64,000 nucleotides of DNA from Actinoplanes nipponensis (lineage in GTDB: Bacteria > Actinomycetota > Actinomycetes > Mycobacteriales > Micromonosporaceae): positions 186,001 through 250,000 of the forward strand of contig NZ_BOMQ01000053.1 of the NCBI RefSeq assembly GCF_016862275.1, written 5' to 3'. Below are positions 32,945-41,981 of the stretch, one piece after another. The notes under the pieces are model-generated. The model saw only the letters and a list, made by a program, of their open reading frames with translations. It was not told where the DNA came from and ran no database searches. The stretch's first letter is position 1. Each line of letters begins with the position of its first letter. A program made the translations under genes and the position numbers.

Positions 32945-33701
32945 GGGAGCGGGCGGCGGCGAACTCCGCGTCCGAGAGCTCGCCCCGCTGGTGCCGGCGG
33001 GTGAGGGTGGCCAGCTCGGCCTGCGCCGCCGCGCTCGGCCGGGGCGGGCCGCCCGGCGTGGGCGGGACACCCGGCGTGGGCGGGGCGGGCGGCGCGGGCG
33101 GGGCGGGGTGGTAGCCGGGCGGCGGCCCGGCGGCCGCCCGCGGCGGGCCGAACCAGCGGTTCGCCGACGGCCGGGTGAGCAGCACCGCGGCGGTGATCAG
33201 GGCGATCATGGCCAGGGCGGCGAAGATCCCGCTGCCGATCCGGTACGCGTCCGCGTACAGCGTGGGCAGGGCCTCGACGACGGCCTCGGTGCGGGCGCCG
33301 TCCGAGCGGCTCATGGTGATCTGCACGTTGCTGCTGAACTCCGGCGAGCCGCCGCGGGTCACCCCGCTGATCCCGCACAGCAGCAGGACGCCCATGGTGG
33401 TCCAGGCGACGATCCGCGCGGCCGGGCGGCCCGCGCGCAGGCCGGCGGCGGCGCCCAGCAGGACCAGCGCTGCCACGATGGTCAGCACCCCGGTCAGGAC
33501 CACGGCCGACTGGAGGAAGACCAGCAGGCCGCCGGAGTCCAGCCCGATCGGGTCGAGCAGCTCACCGGCGCCGCGCCGGGTGCGGCCCACCTGGCCGAAC
33601 AGGGCCAGCGCGCTGATCACGTAGCCGAGCGCGGTCGTGGTCAGCAGGGCGGCGGCGGCGGTGACCGTCGCCGGGCGTCGTACGGCAGAGGTGCTGATCA
33701 T
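32928..33701 (-). CDS. Four-helix membrane protein with C-terminal SHOCT domain
   Basis: 257 aa from the ATG at 33701. Four hydrophobic segments (about residues 12-35, 55-80, 90-110 and 155-180) with an external loop are followed by a Pro/Gly-rich linker and a terminal SHOCT-type helix pair (LATLTRRHQRGELSDAEFAAARSRL). SHOCT domains occur at protein ends and mediate oligomerisation. Role unknown. Confidence 0.75.
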   Translation of the reverse strand: MISTSAVRRPATVTAAAALLTTTALGYVISALALFGQVGRTRRGAGELLDPIGLDSGGLLVFLQSAVVLTGVLTIVAALVLLGAAAGLRAGRPAARIVAWTTMGVLLLCGISGVTRGGSPEFSSNVQITMSRSDGARTEAVVEALPTLYADAYRIGSGIFAALAMIALITAAVLLTRPSANRWFGPPRAAAGPPPGYHPAPPAPPAPPTPGVPPTPGGPPRPSAAAQAELATLTRRHQRGELSDAEFAAARSRLTGA

Positions 33702-33866
33702 GTGCGGAGCCCCGTTTCTCCGTGCCCGTACCGGCTGCCTCAGTGAAGCACGCGCCGCCCACTGTGCTGTTTCTCCTGATGAAGCCGCTGGTGCGTGATG
33801 CAATCGGGGGATGCGGATGACGGGGGATGCCGGGTGGGACGCGGCGTACCGGGACGGCGCCCGCCG

Positions 33867-35930
33867 GTGACGCGCGACAACTCCGCCGTACCGGCACTGC
33901 TGCGCCCGGTCGTGCCGCCGGCGGACCGCATGCGCACCAGCACCCGCCTGGCCGTCCTGATCCTGGTCCTGATGATCCCCGGGATCGTCGCCACCTCCGG
34001 CTATGTGCGCCAGGCGCGCAACCAGATGGCCTTCAGCACCGCCGAGCGCGAGGGTCTCGCCGTGGTCCGGCCGGCCCTGCTCGCGCTGGCGGCCACCGTG
34101 GCCGCCGAGGAACCGGACCTGGCGGCCGTCCGGGCGGCCGTGGCCGCGCACCCGGGCCTGCGGCTCGCCGACTCGGCGCGGGGCGTGCCGGGCCGGCTGG
34201 GCCCCACCCCGATCCAGCGGTTCGCGCTGGCCACCGCGCTGGCCGGGCTGATCACCGACGCCGGCAACAACTCGAACCTGATCCTCGACCCGGACCTGGA
34301 CTCGTTCTACGTCATGGACGCCCAGATCGTGCAGCTGCCCCGGGCGCTGGTGGCCGCCAGCAAGATCGCCGCAGCCGACCAGACCGCCGGCAACAACGCC
34401 GTCGCGACCCAGGCGGTCCGCGCCGGCGAGCTGGCCACGGCGGCCGACAACCTGCGGTACGACGTGGCCACGGCGCAGGACAGCACGGCGATGGAAGGAC
34501 TGACCGGGCGGCTGACCGCGGTGACCGCGGCCGCCGACGCCACCACCGCGGTCGCCGATCAGCTCACCGCCGACTTCGAGCGGCCCGGCCCGGCCGACAT
34601 GGGCCGGCTGGCCGCCGCGCTGGCCGCCGCGGTCGGCCCGCTCGCCGGCGTCCTGGACGACCTGCTGGCCCGGCGGGTGGCTGGTTTCGCGCGGGAACGC
34701 CTCATCGTCCTGGTGATCACCATCGGCGGGTTCGTGCTGGCCGCGTGGTTCGCCGTCGGCGTGCTGTGGCGCACCCGGCACGACGTCGCCCTGGCGGTCC
34801 GCGGCGTCACCGCGATCGCCGACGGCGACCTGGCGCCGCGCCCGGTCCCGGCCGGCCGGGACGAGCTCGGCGACATCGGCCAGGCGCTGACCACCGCGCG
34901 CTCGCGCATGCTGGCCCAGGAGGACGAGCTGACCCGGGCCCAGGTGGTCCGCGAGGAACAGCTGCGGACCAGCTTCCAGCACCAGCGCCAGGCCGAGCTG
35001 CGGCTGCGCGACCGGGCCCAGCACATCATCGACGACTCCACCACGGTCATCGCCGAGGAGCTGCGCCGGGTCACCGAACAGGTCGGCGACGTGCGGAGCG
35101 CCGCCGACACCATCGACCGGGGCATCTCGGCCACCGACGCGGCGACCGAGGCGGTGGTGGCCGACGCCCGCCGGGCCGAGGACGTGATCGCGTCGCTCGA
35201 GCAGAGCCTGCGCCGGGTGGCCGAGACCGCCACCCTGGTCAAGGGCATCGCCGGGCAGACGCGGCTGCTCGCGCTCAACGCCGCCATCGAGGCCGCCCGC
35301 GCGGGCGAGCTGGGGCTGGGCTTCACCGTGGTCGCCGACGAGGTGAAGGAGCTGGCCAACAGCACGTCGGTCTCCACGGAGCAGATCGCCGGCACGATCG
35401 GCGAGCTGGAACGCGACACCGCCCAGATGGCGGCCACCATCGCCGCGATGGTCGCCGGCATCGCCAGCGTGGGCGAGGCCGCCACGGCGCTGCGCGCGGT
35501 GGCCGCCGATCAGGGCACGGTGGTGGGGCGGCTGGCCGACCAGATGGGCCGCACGATCGGCCGGGTCGAGGAGATGTCGGGGCTCTCCGCCCAGCTCGAA
35601 CGCCGGGAGAGCGACCGGGTGACGATGTCCGGCCCGGTACGGCTGGACCGCGGCGGGGAGCCGCTGACCACCGACCTGATCAACATCAGCCGGGGCGGCA
35701 TCCGGGTGCGGCTGGCGCCCGGCAGCCGGCTGGACATCGGCGACGCCGTCCGCATCGAGGAGCTGGGACCGGTGCGTGAGCCGGTCCCGGCCCGGGTGGT
35801 CAGCCTCGGCGTCGACGACGAGGAGGGCGAGGTCGGCCTGCAGTTCATGATCGCGGACAACGTCCTGGCCGACCGGGTGGACAGCTACGTCGCCGACCTG
35901 ATCGAGGGGGCCGCCCTGCCGGCCTCATAG
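33867..35930 (+). CDS. Methyl-accepting chemotaxis-like receptor with C-terminal PilZ domain
   Basis: 687 aa from GTG 33867; the frame is open from GTG 33795 and an ATG at 33930 just before the first membrane helix is also possible. Order: membrane helix ([15 protein letters not shown]), ~230-residue extracytoplasmic sensor, membrane helix ([22 protein letters not shown]), HAMP, coiled MCP signalling domain with the tip [21 protein letters not shown] PilZ-like barrel follows (E-R-R-E-S-D-R-V, then [12 protein letters not shown]). PilZ binds c-di-GMP, and a c-di-GMP phosphodiesterase gene lies 4.5 kb away. Confidence 0.85.
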   Translation: MTRDNSAVPALLRPVVPPADRMRTSTRLAVLILVLMIPGIVATSGYVRQARNQMAFSTAEREGLAVVRPALLALAATVAAEEPDLAAVRAAVAAHPGLRLADSARGVPGRLGPTPIQRFALATALAGLITDAGNNSNLILDPDLDSFYVMDAQIVQLPRALVAASKIAAADQTAGNNAVATQAVRAGELATAADNLRYDVATAQDSTAMEGLTGRLTAVTAAADATTAVADQLTADFERPGPADMGRLAAALAAAVGPLAGVLDDLLARRVAGFARERLIVLVITIGGFVLAAWFAVGVLWRTRHDVALAVRGVTAIADGDLAPRPVPAGRDELGDIGQALTTARSRMLAQEDELTRAQVVREEQLRTSFQHQRQAELRLRDRAQHIIDDSTTVIAEELRRVTEQVGDVRSAADTIDRGISATDAATEAVVADARRAEDVIASLEQSLRRVAETATLVKGIAGQTRLLALNAAIEAARAGELGLGFTVVADEVKELANSTSVSTEQIAGTIGELERDTAQMAATIAAMVAGIASVGEAATALRAVAADQGTVVGRLADQMGRTIGRVEEMSGLSAQLERRESDRVTMSGPVRLDRGGEPLTTDLINISRGGIRVRLAPGSRLDIGDAVRIEELGPVREPVPARVVSLGVDDEEGEVGLQFMIADNVLADRVDSYVADLIEGAALPAS

Positions 35931-36347
35931 GAACGTCTGCACGTAGCGGCGCTGCCACGGCGTCTCGACCGCGTGCCGGTCGTAACCGGCGCGCACGTAG
36001 GCGACCGCCTCACCCGGCGGAACGCCGTCGAGCACCGCCAGGCAGGCCAGCGCGGTGCCGGTCCGGCCCCGGCCGCCGCCGCAGGCCAGCTCGACCCGTT
36101 CGGCGCCGGAGCGCTGCCACGCCTCGCGCAGCAGCTCGGCCGCCCGGGCGCGGTCGGCCGGCAACCGGAAGTCCGGCCAGCGCAGCCACCGGCTCTCCCA
36201 GGCCATCGGGGGCGGCGCCTTCCCGAGCAGGTACACCCCGAACTCCGGGTCGGCCGCGTCCGGTCGCGGCCGGCGCAGCGCCCGCCCGCGCACCAGCCGC
36301 CCGGACGGCAGGACGAGCACCCCCGGCGCCTGCGGATCCCAGCTCAT
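35925..36347 (-). CDS. Protein-tyrosine-phosphatase-like protein
   Basis: 140 aa from the ATG at 36347. The phosphate-binding loop is C-G-G-G-R-G-R-T-G, a proper C-x5-R, but the residue before the Cys is Ala rather than the usual His. A W-P-D-F segment upstream provides the expected general-acid Asp. It resembles small actinobacterial dual-specificity phosphatases. Its stop overlaps the convergent chemoreceptor end by 6 bp. Activity is likely but the A-C-x5-R variant makes it less certain. Confidence 0.75.
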   Translation of the reverse strand: MSWDPQAPGVLVLPSGRLVRGRALRRPRPDAADPEFGVYLLGKAPPPMAWESRWLRWPDFRLPADRARAAELLREAWQRSGAERVELACGGGRGRTGTALACLAVLDGVPPGEAVAYVRAGYDRHAVETPWQRRYVQTFL

Positions 36348-36386
36348 GCGTACCGATTCTGCCCCCCGCGGCGGGGACGCACCGGG

Positions 36387-36392
36387 TAGCAT
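36387..36392 (+). promoter_or_regulatory. -10 box of the argS leader transcript
   Basis: TAGCAT ends 7 bases before the GTG at 36400, so transcription probably starts at or next to that codon and the leader peptide is leaderless. Confidence 0.55.
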
Positions 36393-36399
36393 CGCTGCC

Positions 36400-36456
36400 G
36401 TGCACCACCACCACAGCTGCGAGCGACGCCGGATGAACCCCCTCCGGTTGCGCTAG
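36400..36456 (+). CDS. Leader peptide upstream of argS (18 aa, Arg- and His-rich)
   Basis: The frame reads V-H-H-H-H-S-C-E-R-R-R-M-N-P-L-R-L-R and stops at TAG 36456. It has three consecutive arginine codons (CGA CGC CGG) and two more just before the stop, and ends 12 bases before a strong hairpin, 89 bases before argS. The build is that of an amino-acid attenuator: ribosome stalling at Arg codons when charged tRNA-Arg is low would change folding of the RNA. The His run may have a second role in stalling. Inferred from sequence only. Confidence 0.6.
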   Translation: MHHHHSCERRRMNPLRLR

Positions 36457-36468
36457 CACGTGCCTTCA

Positions 36469-36513
36469 GCCGGCGGGTCGACCCGCCGGCGCTGTGGCAC
36501 CGGGCCCCGGTGC
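36469..36513 (+). promoter_or_regulatory. Tandem hairpins between leader peptide and argS (putative attenuator)
   Basis: Hairpin 1: GCCGGCGGG (36469-36477), TCGA loop, CCCGCCGGC (36482-36490). Hairpin 2: GCACCGG (36497-36503), GCC, CCGGTGC (36507-36513). The leader end (GTGCC at 36460-36464) can pair instead with GGCAC (36496-36500), which would disrupt hairpin 2, giving the mutually exclusive folds expected of an attenuator. Neither hairpin has a T tract, so control of translation of argS is also possible. Confidence 0.55.
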
Positions 36514-36545
36514 GACCCGTCCCGTACCAGTCGATGGGTTGCCCG

Positions 36546-38204
36546 ATGAATCTCGAAGCTCTGCTGTCCGCCCGGCTCGCGCCCGCGTTCGCCCAGGTCG
36601 CGCAGGCGGCCGTCGATCCGGCCGTGCGGCGTTCGCGGCACGCCGACTACCAGTCCGGGGCGGCCCTGCCGCTGGCCGGCCCGCTCGGCCGATCCCCGCG
36701 CGACATCGCGGCCGGCGTGCTGGCCGCCGCGGATCTCACCGGCCTGGCCACCGCCGAGGTCTCCGGTCCGGGCTTCCTGAACCTGCGGCTGACCGACGAG
36801 GCGATCGCCGCGGGCGCCGGCGAACTGGCCGGCGACGACCGGCTCGGCGTGCCCCGCACACCGCGCCCCGAGCGGGTCGTCGTCGACTACTCGTCGCCGA
36901 ACATCGCCAAGGAGCTGACCGTCGGGCATCTGCGCTCGACCGTCATCGGCGACGCGGTGGTCCGGCTGCTGGAGTGGCGGGGCCACGACGTCGTGCGCGC
37001 GAACCACCTCGGCGACTGGGGCACGGCGTTCGGCATGCTGATCGAGCACCTGGGGCCGGACGACGCCGCCTCGATCACCGACCTGACCGCTTTCTATCAG
37101 GCCGCGCGGTCCCGCTTCGACGCCGACGCGGACTTCCGGACCCGGGCGCGGCTGCGGGTGGTGGCGCTGCAGGGCGGCGACGAGCGCTCGCTGCGGCAGT
37201 GGCGGCACTTCGTGGCGGCGTCGCAGCGGCACCTGCTCGCCGCGTACGACCGGCTCGGGGTGACGCTCGGCCCGGGCGACTTCCTCGGCGAGAGCTTCTA
37301 CCAGGACCAGCTGGCGTCGGTGGTGGCCGAGCTGACCGCCCAGGGCCTGCTGCGGGAGAGCGAGGGCGCGCTGTGCGCGTTCCCGCCGGGCTTCACCGGC
37401 CGGGGCGGCGATCCGCTGCCGCTGATCGTGCGCAAGAGCGACGGCGGTTTCGGGTACGCGGCCACGGACCTGGCCGCCCTGCGGTACCGCACCGGCGACC
37501 TGGGCGCCACCCGGCTGCTCTACGTCGTCGGCTCCCCGCAGCGCACCCACTTCGCGATGGTCTACGCGGTGGCGGCGGCCGCGGGCTGGCTGCCGGAGGG
37601 CGTGCGGGCCGAGCACGTCGCCTTCGGGTCGATCCTGGGCAGCGACGGCCGGATGTTCCGCACCCGCTCGGGCGAGTCGGTGAAGCTGGCGGCGGTGCTG
37701 GACGAGGCGGTCGACCGGGCCGCGGCGCTGGCGCCCTCCGCCGAGGTGGCCCGGGCGGTGGGGGTCGGCGCGGTGAAGTACGCGGACCTGTCCGGCGACC
37801 GGATGTCGGACTACGTCTTCGACTGGGACCGGATGCTCGCGCTGACCGGCAACACCGGGCCCTACCTGCAGTACGCGTACGCCCGGACGCGGGCGATCCT
37901 CCGCAAGGCGCAAACCGCCCCCGGACCGGTACTGATCACCGCGCCGGCCGAACGCGCCCTGGCGCTGGAGCTGCTCGGCTTCGCCCCGGTGGCGGCCGGA
38001 CTGGACGAGTCGCTGGAGCTGCACCGACTGGCCGGCTACCTGCACGGGCTCGCGCAGACGTTCAGCGCCTTCTTCGAGGCGTGCCCGGTGCTGACGGCGC
38101 CGCCCGGCATCCGGCAGAGCCGGCTGGCGCTGTGCGACCTGACCGGGCGCACCCTGCGGCAGGGGCTGGAGCTGCTCGGCATCGACACGCCGGAGCGGCT
38201 CTAG
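36546..38204 (+). CDS. argS: Arginyl-tRNA synthetase
   Basis: 552 aa from the ATG at 36546 (M-N-L-E-A-L-L-S-A-R-L, a typical ArgS start); upstream in-frame starts at 36510 and 36534 fall in the hairpin region. It has an N-terminal Add-1-like domain and the HIGH-equivalent V-D-Y-S-S-P-N-I-A-K-E-L-T-V-G-H-L-R-S-T. The catalytic core and the KMSKS-replacing M-F-R-T-R-S-G-E-S-V-K-L are as in ArgS, and a C-terminal DALR anticodon-binding helix bundle (YLQYAYARTRAILRKA) completes it. It charges tRNA-Arg. It converges with the RDD gene (4-bp overlap). Confidence 0.95.
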   Translation: MNLEALLSARLAPAFAQVAQAAVDPAVRRSRHADYQSGAALPLAGPLGRSPRDIAAGVLAAADLTGLATAEVSGPGFLNLRLTDEAIAAGAGELAGDDRLGVPRTPRPERVVVDYSSPNIAKELTVGHLRSTVIGDAVVRLLEWRGHDVVRANHLGDWGTAFGMLIEHLGPDDAASITDLTAFYQAARSRFDADADFRTRARLRVVALQGGDERSLRQWRHFVAASQRHLLAAYDRLGVTLGPGDFLGESFYQDQLASVVAELTAQGLLRESEGALCAFPPGFTGRGGDPLPLIVRKSDGGFGYAATDLAALRYRTGDLGATRLLYVVGSPQRTHFAMVYAVAAAAGWLPEGVRAEHVAFGSILGSDGRMFRTRSGESVKLAAVLDEAVDRAAALAPSAEVARAVGVGAVKYADLSGDRMSDYVFDWDRMLALTGNTGPYLQYAYARTRAILRKAQTAPGPVLITAPAERALALELLGFAPVAAGLDESLELHRLAGYLHGLAQTFSAFFEACPVLTAPPGIRQSRLALCDLTGRTLRQGLELLGIDTPERL

Positions 38205-39154
38205 AGCGGACGGCCCTCCTCCTTGACGACGCCGAGCAGCGGCCGGTGCGCGCCCGCCGGGTCCCACGTCGGGTCGGCCACGGCCGGCTGCGCCCATTCG
38301 AGCCGGCCGAATCCGGGCCAGATCCGCTGGGTCAGCGCGCGGGTGGTGTGCACCCGCGCGCCGGCCCGGCGCCGGCGTTCGGCGAGCACCGCGGTGAGGA
38401 ACATCCAGGCCGGGGTGCCGGGCGGCGGCGGCTGGGAGATCGTCTCGGCGACCTCCCGGGCCAGGCTCTGCGCCAGGCGCCCGTTCTGCGGCTGGCTGAG
38501 CTGGCCGGCCCGGGCCAGGTAGTGCCGGGCGGCCAGGGCGAGCTGGTCGTCGAGCCCGCTCAGGTCCAGCTCGGCCGCCCAGCCGGCGAGCTGCGGCGGC
38601 ATCGACGGCACCCAGCCCCACGGCGCCGGGGCGCGCTCGTGGATGACGAAGGTGCCGGCCGCCTGGTCGCCCAGCCGCCGGCCCTGGGCCGAGAAGATCA
38701 TCGTGCTGAGCGCGACCGCCCAGGTCAGCGGGGGGAAGAGCAGGCCCGGCCACTCCACGGCGAGGCCGACCAGCGTGCGGGTCAGCGCGTGCCGCAGCCG
38801 GATCGGGCCGCCGTCCACCCGGACCACCCGCAGGCCCAGCGCGCGCTTGCCGATGCTGCGGCCGTTGGTGAGCGTCTCGGCGGTCGTGGGGTAGGCGACG
38901 AAGACCAGGATGACGGCGACGGTGAACGCGGCCTGCATGAAAGCCCCGTCGGCGACGCCGGCCGGCAACAACGACGAGCCGATCCCGATGAGAATGATCA
39001 GCAGCAGCACGAAGACCGCCTGCACGGCGATGTCGATGATTAGCGCGAGACCGCGCGAGCCGACCCGGGCCGGGCGGACGTCGACCTCGACCGCCTCGCC
39101 GTTGACGAGCGGCTCGTCGCCCCCGCCGGTCGTCGTCACCGCCGCCACAGTCAT
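38201..39154 (-). CDS. RDD-family membrane protein
   Basis: 317 aa. An RDD domain occupies residues ~25-170: R-V-G-S-R-G-L-A-L-I-I-D-I with the conserved Arg and Asp, then T-N-G-R-S-I-G-K-R-A-L-G-L-R-V and the second D (RRLGDQAAGT) after two or three membrane helices. The C-terminal ~130 residues are soluble and Trp/Pro-rich. TTAACT 6 bases before the ATG fits a leaderless start, divergent from the SpoIIM gene 40 bp away; the two are commonly neighbours in actinobacteria. Confidence 0.88.
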   Translation of the reverse strand: MTVAAVTTTGGGDEPLVNGEAVEVDVRPARVGSRGLALIIDIAVQAVFVLLLIILIGIGSSLLPAGVADGAFMQAAFTVAVILVFVAYPTTAETLTNGRSIGKRALGLRVVRVDGGPIRLRHALTRTLVGLAVEWPGLLFPPLTWAVALSTMIFSAQGRRLGDQAAGTFVIHERAPAPWGWVPSMPPQLAGWAAELDLSGLDDQLALAARHYLARAGQLSQPQNGRLAQSLAREVAETISQPPPPGTPAWMFLTAVLAERRRRAGARVHTTRALTQRIWPGFGRLEWAQPAVADPTWDPAGAHRPLLGVVKEEGRPL

Positions 39155-39182
39155 GCGGGTAGTTAACCCGATGGGCGTTGGC

Positions 39183-39188
39183 TACGCT
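39183..39188 (+). promoter_or_regulatory. -10 box for leaderless SpoIIM gene
   Basis: TACGCT ends 6 bases before the GTG at 39195. TTAACT (39166-39161, minus strand) serves the divergent RDD gene the same way, so the two promoters lie within 40 bp. Confidence 0.5.
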
Positions 39189-39194
39189 GCGCCG

Positions 39195-40190
39195 GTGGAC
39201 CTGGACGCGTACGTCGCCGAGCGCCGCGGGGAGTGGAACCGCCTGGACGTGCTGGCCCGCCGCCGGCGGCTGTCCGCCGAGGAGGCCGACGAGCTGGTGC
39301 TCCTCTACCAGCGGGCGGCCACCCACCTGTCCGTGGTCCGCAGCCACTCGCCGGACCCGATCCTGCTGGCCTCGCTGTCCCAGCTGGTCATCGCCGGCCG
39401 CGCGGCGGTCACCGGCGCACGCAGCTTCTCCCTGCGGCCGGTCGGGCGGTTCTTCGCCTCGTCGTTCCCCGCCCAGCTCTACCGCACCCGGCGCTGGTGG
39501 CTGACCGTGATGGTGGTCAGCGTGCTGCTGCTCTGGGCGCTGATGGCCTACTTCGCGGCCAACCCGGACGTCATCGCCCTGTTCGGCAGCGGCCAGGAGC
39601 TGCGGCGCTACGCCGAGCAGGACTTCACGGGCTACTACAGCGAGTTCCGGGCGCAGAACTTCGCGGCCAGCGTGTGGACCCACAACGCCCTGATCGCGGC
39701 CCAGTGCCTGGCCTCCGGCGTGCTGATCCTGCCGGTGCTCTACGTCCTCGGCCAGAACATCTTCGCGCTGGGCATGTCCGGCGGCGTAATGATCTCCACC
39801 GGGCACGCGGACACGTTCTTCGGCTTCATCCTGCCGCACGGCCTGCTGGAACTGACCTGCATCTTCGTCGGCGCGGGCGTGGGCCTGCGGATCGGCTGGG
39901 CGTGGATCGCCCCCGGCCCGCACCGCACCCGCGGCCAGGCGCTGGCGGCGCGGGCCCGTGGCGGGATGTTGGTCGCGCTGGGCCTGGCGGTCACCCTGGG
40001 TGTCGCCGGGCTGCTGGAGGCGTACGTGACCCCGTCCGGCCTGCCGACGATGGCGCGGGTCGGGATCGGGGTGGCGGTGTGGGCCGGCTTCCTGGTGTAC
40101 GCGCTGGGAGTGGGCGGGGCGGCGCACCGGCGGGGGGAGACGGGCGACCTGGATCCGGAGCTCTCGGTCACGCCGGTGCCGACGGCGTAG
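39195..40190 (+). CDS. SpoIIM-family (DUF95) membrane protein
   Basis: 331 aa from GTG 39195. The N-terminal soluble region (D-L-D-A-Y-V-A-E-R-R-G-E-W-N-R-L-D) and five membrane helices with F-T-G-Y-Y-S-E-F-R-A-Q-N-F-A-A-S-V-W-T-H-N-A and G-F-I-L-P-H-G-L-L-E-L match the stage II sporulation protein M family. In bacilli SpoIIM takes part in peptidoglycan remodelling at the engulfing septum. In actinomycetes it sits beside RDD, DUF58 and MoxR genes as here, and its role is not settled. Confidence 0.85.
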   Translation: MDLDAYVAERRGEWNRLDVLARRRRLSAEEADELVLLYQRAATHLSVVRSHSPDPILLASLSQLVIAGRAAVTGARSFSLRPVGRFFASSFPAQLYRTRRWWLTVMVVSVLLLWALMAYFAANPDVIALFGSGQELRRYAEQDFTGYYSEFRAQNFAASVWTHNALIAAQCLASGVLILPVLYVLGQNIFALGMSGGVMISTGHADTFFGFILPHGLLELTCIFVGAGVGLRIGWAWIAPGPHRTRGQALAARARGGMLVALGLAVTLGVAGLLEAYVTPSGLPTMARVGIGVAVWAGFLVYALGVGGAAHRRGETGDLDPELSVTPVPTA

Positions 40191-40244
40191 CGCGGCACAC
40201 CAAGAGAGCGGTAAGACCCCGGCGGATGGGGCAAGAGAGACGGC

Positions 40245-40658
40245 GTGCACCCCTCTGTCTCGGCCCTGCTCCTGCTGGCGGCCTCCGCCCTGCACCTCGG
40301 CTTCCAGCTGACGGTCTCCCTCGTGGTCTATCCGGCGCTGGCCGACCTGGACGAGGGTCGATGGGCCGCGGCGCACGACGCCCACAGCCGCCGGATCACG
40401 CCCGTGGTCGTCCTCGTCTACGCTCTGCTCGTCGTCGCCTGCGGCTGGGCCGTGCTCGCCGGGCCGGACGGCTGGACGATCGTCGCCCTCGTGGCCGCCG
40501 CGACGGCCGGGCTGCTGACGGCGTTCGGCGCGGCGCCGGCGCACGGCCGGCTGGGCCGGAGCTGGTCGCGGCCCCTGCTGCACCGGCTGCTCCACATCGA
40601 CCGGGCGCGGGCCGTGGCGGCCGCCGTCTGCGCGGTGGCGGCTTTCCTGGCCGTCTAG
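40245..40658 (+). CDS. Small four-helix membrane protein
   Basis: 137 aa with four membrane helices. The opening A-L-H-L-G-F-Q-L-T-V-S-L-V-V-Y-P-A-L and the H-D-A-H-S-R-R-I-T-P segment recall DUF1772/anthrone-oxygenase-like membrane proteins, but the match is weak. It converges with the DUF58 gene (4-bp overlap). Confidence 0.65.
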   Translation: MHPSVSALLLLAASALHLGFQLTVSLVVYPALADLDEGRWAAAHDAHSRRITPVVVLVYALLVVACGWAVLAGPDGWTIVALVAAATAGLLTAFGAAPAHGRLGRSWSRPLLHRLLHIDRARAVAAAVCAVAAFLAV

Positions 40659-41974
40659 AGCCGCCCGGCCGCCTTGAGCATCAGGTAGACGTCGGCCACC
40701 TTCGACGCGAAGGCGTCGCGCAGTTCGTCCACCACCAGCACCCCCTGCTGCTCCAGCAGCGCGCGCACCCGCCCGCGCTCGGCCAGCGCCAGCTCGGCGG
40801 CCGCGGCCACGTGCACCTCGGCGGCGGTCGCGCCCTCCGGCGGCAGCTGGGCCAGCTGGGCCGTCTCCGGGTCGCGGACGCTGGCCAGCACCACCCGGTG
40901 CCGGGTGGTCAGCCGGGACAGCATCGGCAGCAGGCCCTCGACGATGGGGGCCGCGTCCAGCGCCGTGAAGATGACCACCAGGGATCTCTTGTGGTCGCGG
41001 CGCAGCAGCTCGCCGGCGACCAGCCCGAAGTCCGTCTCGACCAGGGCCGGCTCCAGGGCCGCCATCGCGCCGATCAGCCGGGGCAGCTTGGTGCGGTGCC
41101 CGCCGCCCTCCACCTTGGCCCGCACCGCGGTGTCCAGCGCCAGCAGGTCGACCCGGTCGTCGGCCTTGGCGGCCAGCACCGCCAGCAGCAGCGCGGCGTC
41201 GATCGCGGCGTCCAGCCGGGGCTCGTCGCCGATCCGGGCCGCCGAGGTACGGCCGGTGTCCAGCACGCAGATCACCCGGCGGTCGCGTTCGGGGCGCCAG
41301 GTGCGGACCACCACGTCGTGGGTACGGGCACTGGCCCGCCAGTCGATCGAGCGCACGTCGTCGCCGATCACGTACTCGCGCAGCACGTCGAACTCGGTGC
41401 CCTGGCCGCGGCCCCGGGTCACCACCGAACCGTCGAAGATCCGCAGCTTGGCCAGCTTCTCCGGCAGCAGCCGCCGGGACGGGAAGCGGGGCAGCACCCG
41501 CAGCGTCGCCTCCGGGGTGACGGCCCGGTCCCACCGCTGCCGCCGCTGCCGGTACGCCAGCCCGAGCGGCCCGTACGAGCGCAGCGTCACCCGGACCGCG
41601 GGCCGGTCGCCGTGCCGCGTCGGCCTGAGCGTGGTGATGATCTCCTGTTCCTCGCCGGGCAGCAGGTTGAGCCGGTGCTCGGTGTTGTCGGCGCCGGCCG
41701 AGGGGACCCAGCGGTCGCGCAACCGCAGCCACAGCGGCCGCCCCGACCCGTTGCCCACGGTCAGCGTGACGGTGGCCGTCCCGCCCAGCCACACCGTCGC
41801 CTCGCCCGAGCGGCGCAGCGTGACGCCGTTCAGCGGGGCCGCGACCAGCACGTCCAGCGTGGCCGCCAGCCCGGCCAGGCCCAGCACGGCCGCGGTCAGC
41901 AGCCACGGGCCCGGCAGCAGGGCGGGCAGCGGCAGGCCCAGCGCCAGCAGCAGCGCGAAACGCCTGGTGATCAC
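40655..41974 (-). CDS. DUF58 domain protein (vWA-like)
   Basis: 439 aa. Two N-terminal membrane helices and a beta-rich region precede the DUF58 core: E-F-D-V-L-R-E-Y-V-I-G-D-D-V-R-S-I-D-W-R-A-S-A-R, then the vWA-like V-I-C-V-L-D-T-G-R-T metal-site start (Ser replaced by Gly-Arg). Proteins of this type work with MoxR ATPases as a chaperone or insertion pair. It starts 7 bp after the MoxR stop. Confidence 0.9.
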   Translation of the reverse strand: MITRRFALLLALGLPLPALLPGPWLLTAAVLGLAGLAATLDVLVAAPLNGVTLRRSGEATVWLGGTATVTLTVGNGSGRPLWLRLRDRWVPSAGADNTEHRLNLLPGEEQEIITTLRPTRHGDRPAVRVTLRSYGPLGLAYRQRRQRWDRAVTPEATLRVLPRFPSRRLLPEKLAKLRIFDGSVVTRGRGQGTEFDVLREYVIGDDVRSIDWRASARTHDVVVRTWRPERDRRVICVLDTGRTSAARIGDEPRLDAAIDAALLLAVLAAKADDRVDLLALDTAVRAKVEGGGHRTKLPRLIGAMAALEPALVETDFGLVAGELLRRDHKRSLVVIFTALDAAPIVEGLLPMLSRLTTRHRVVLASVRDPETAQLAQLPPEGATAAEVHVAAAAELALAERGRVRALLEQQGVLVVDELRDAFASKVADVYLMLKAAGRL

Positions 41975-41981
41975 GGTCGGC

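Noticed and set aside
36453-41906. 1817-aa open frame on the minus strand
   Set aside because: It runs antisense through argS and SpoIIM and out of frame through the RDD and DUF58 genes, all of which have clear family motifs. It has the Arg/Gly/Pro-rich composition of a GC-rich shadow frame.
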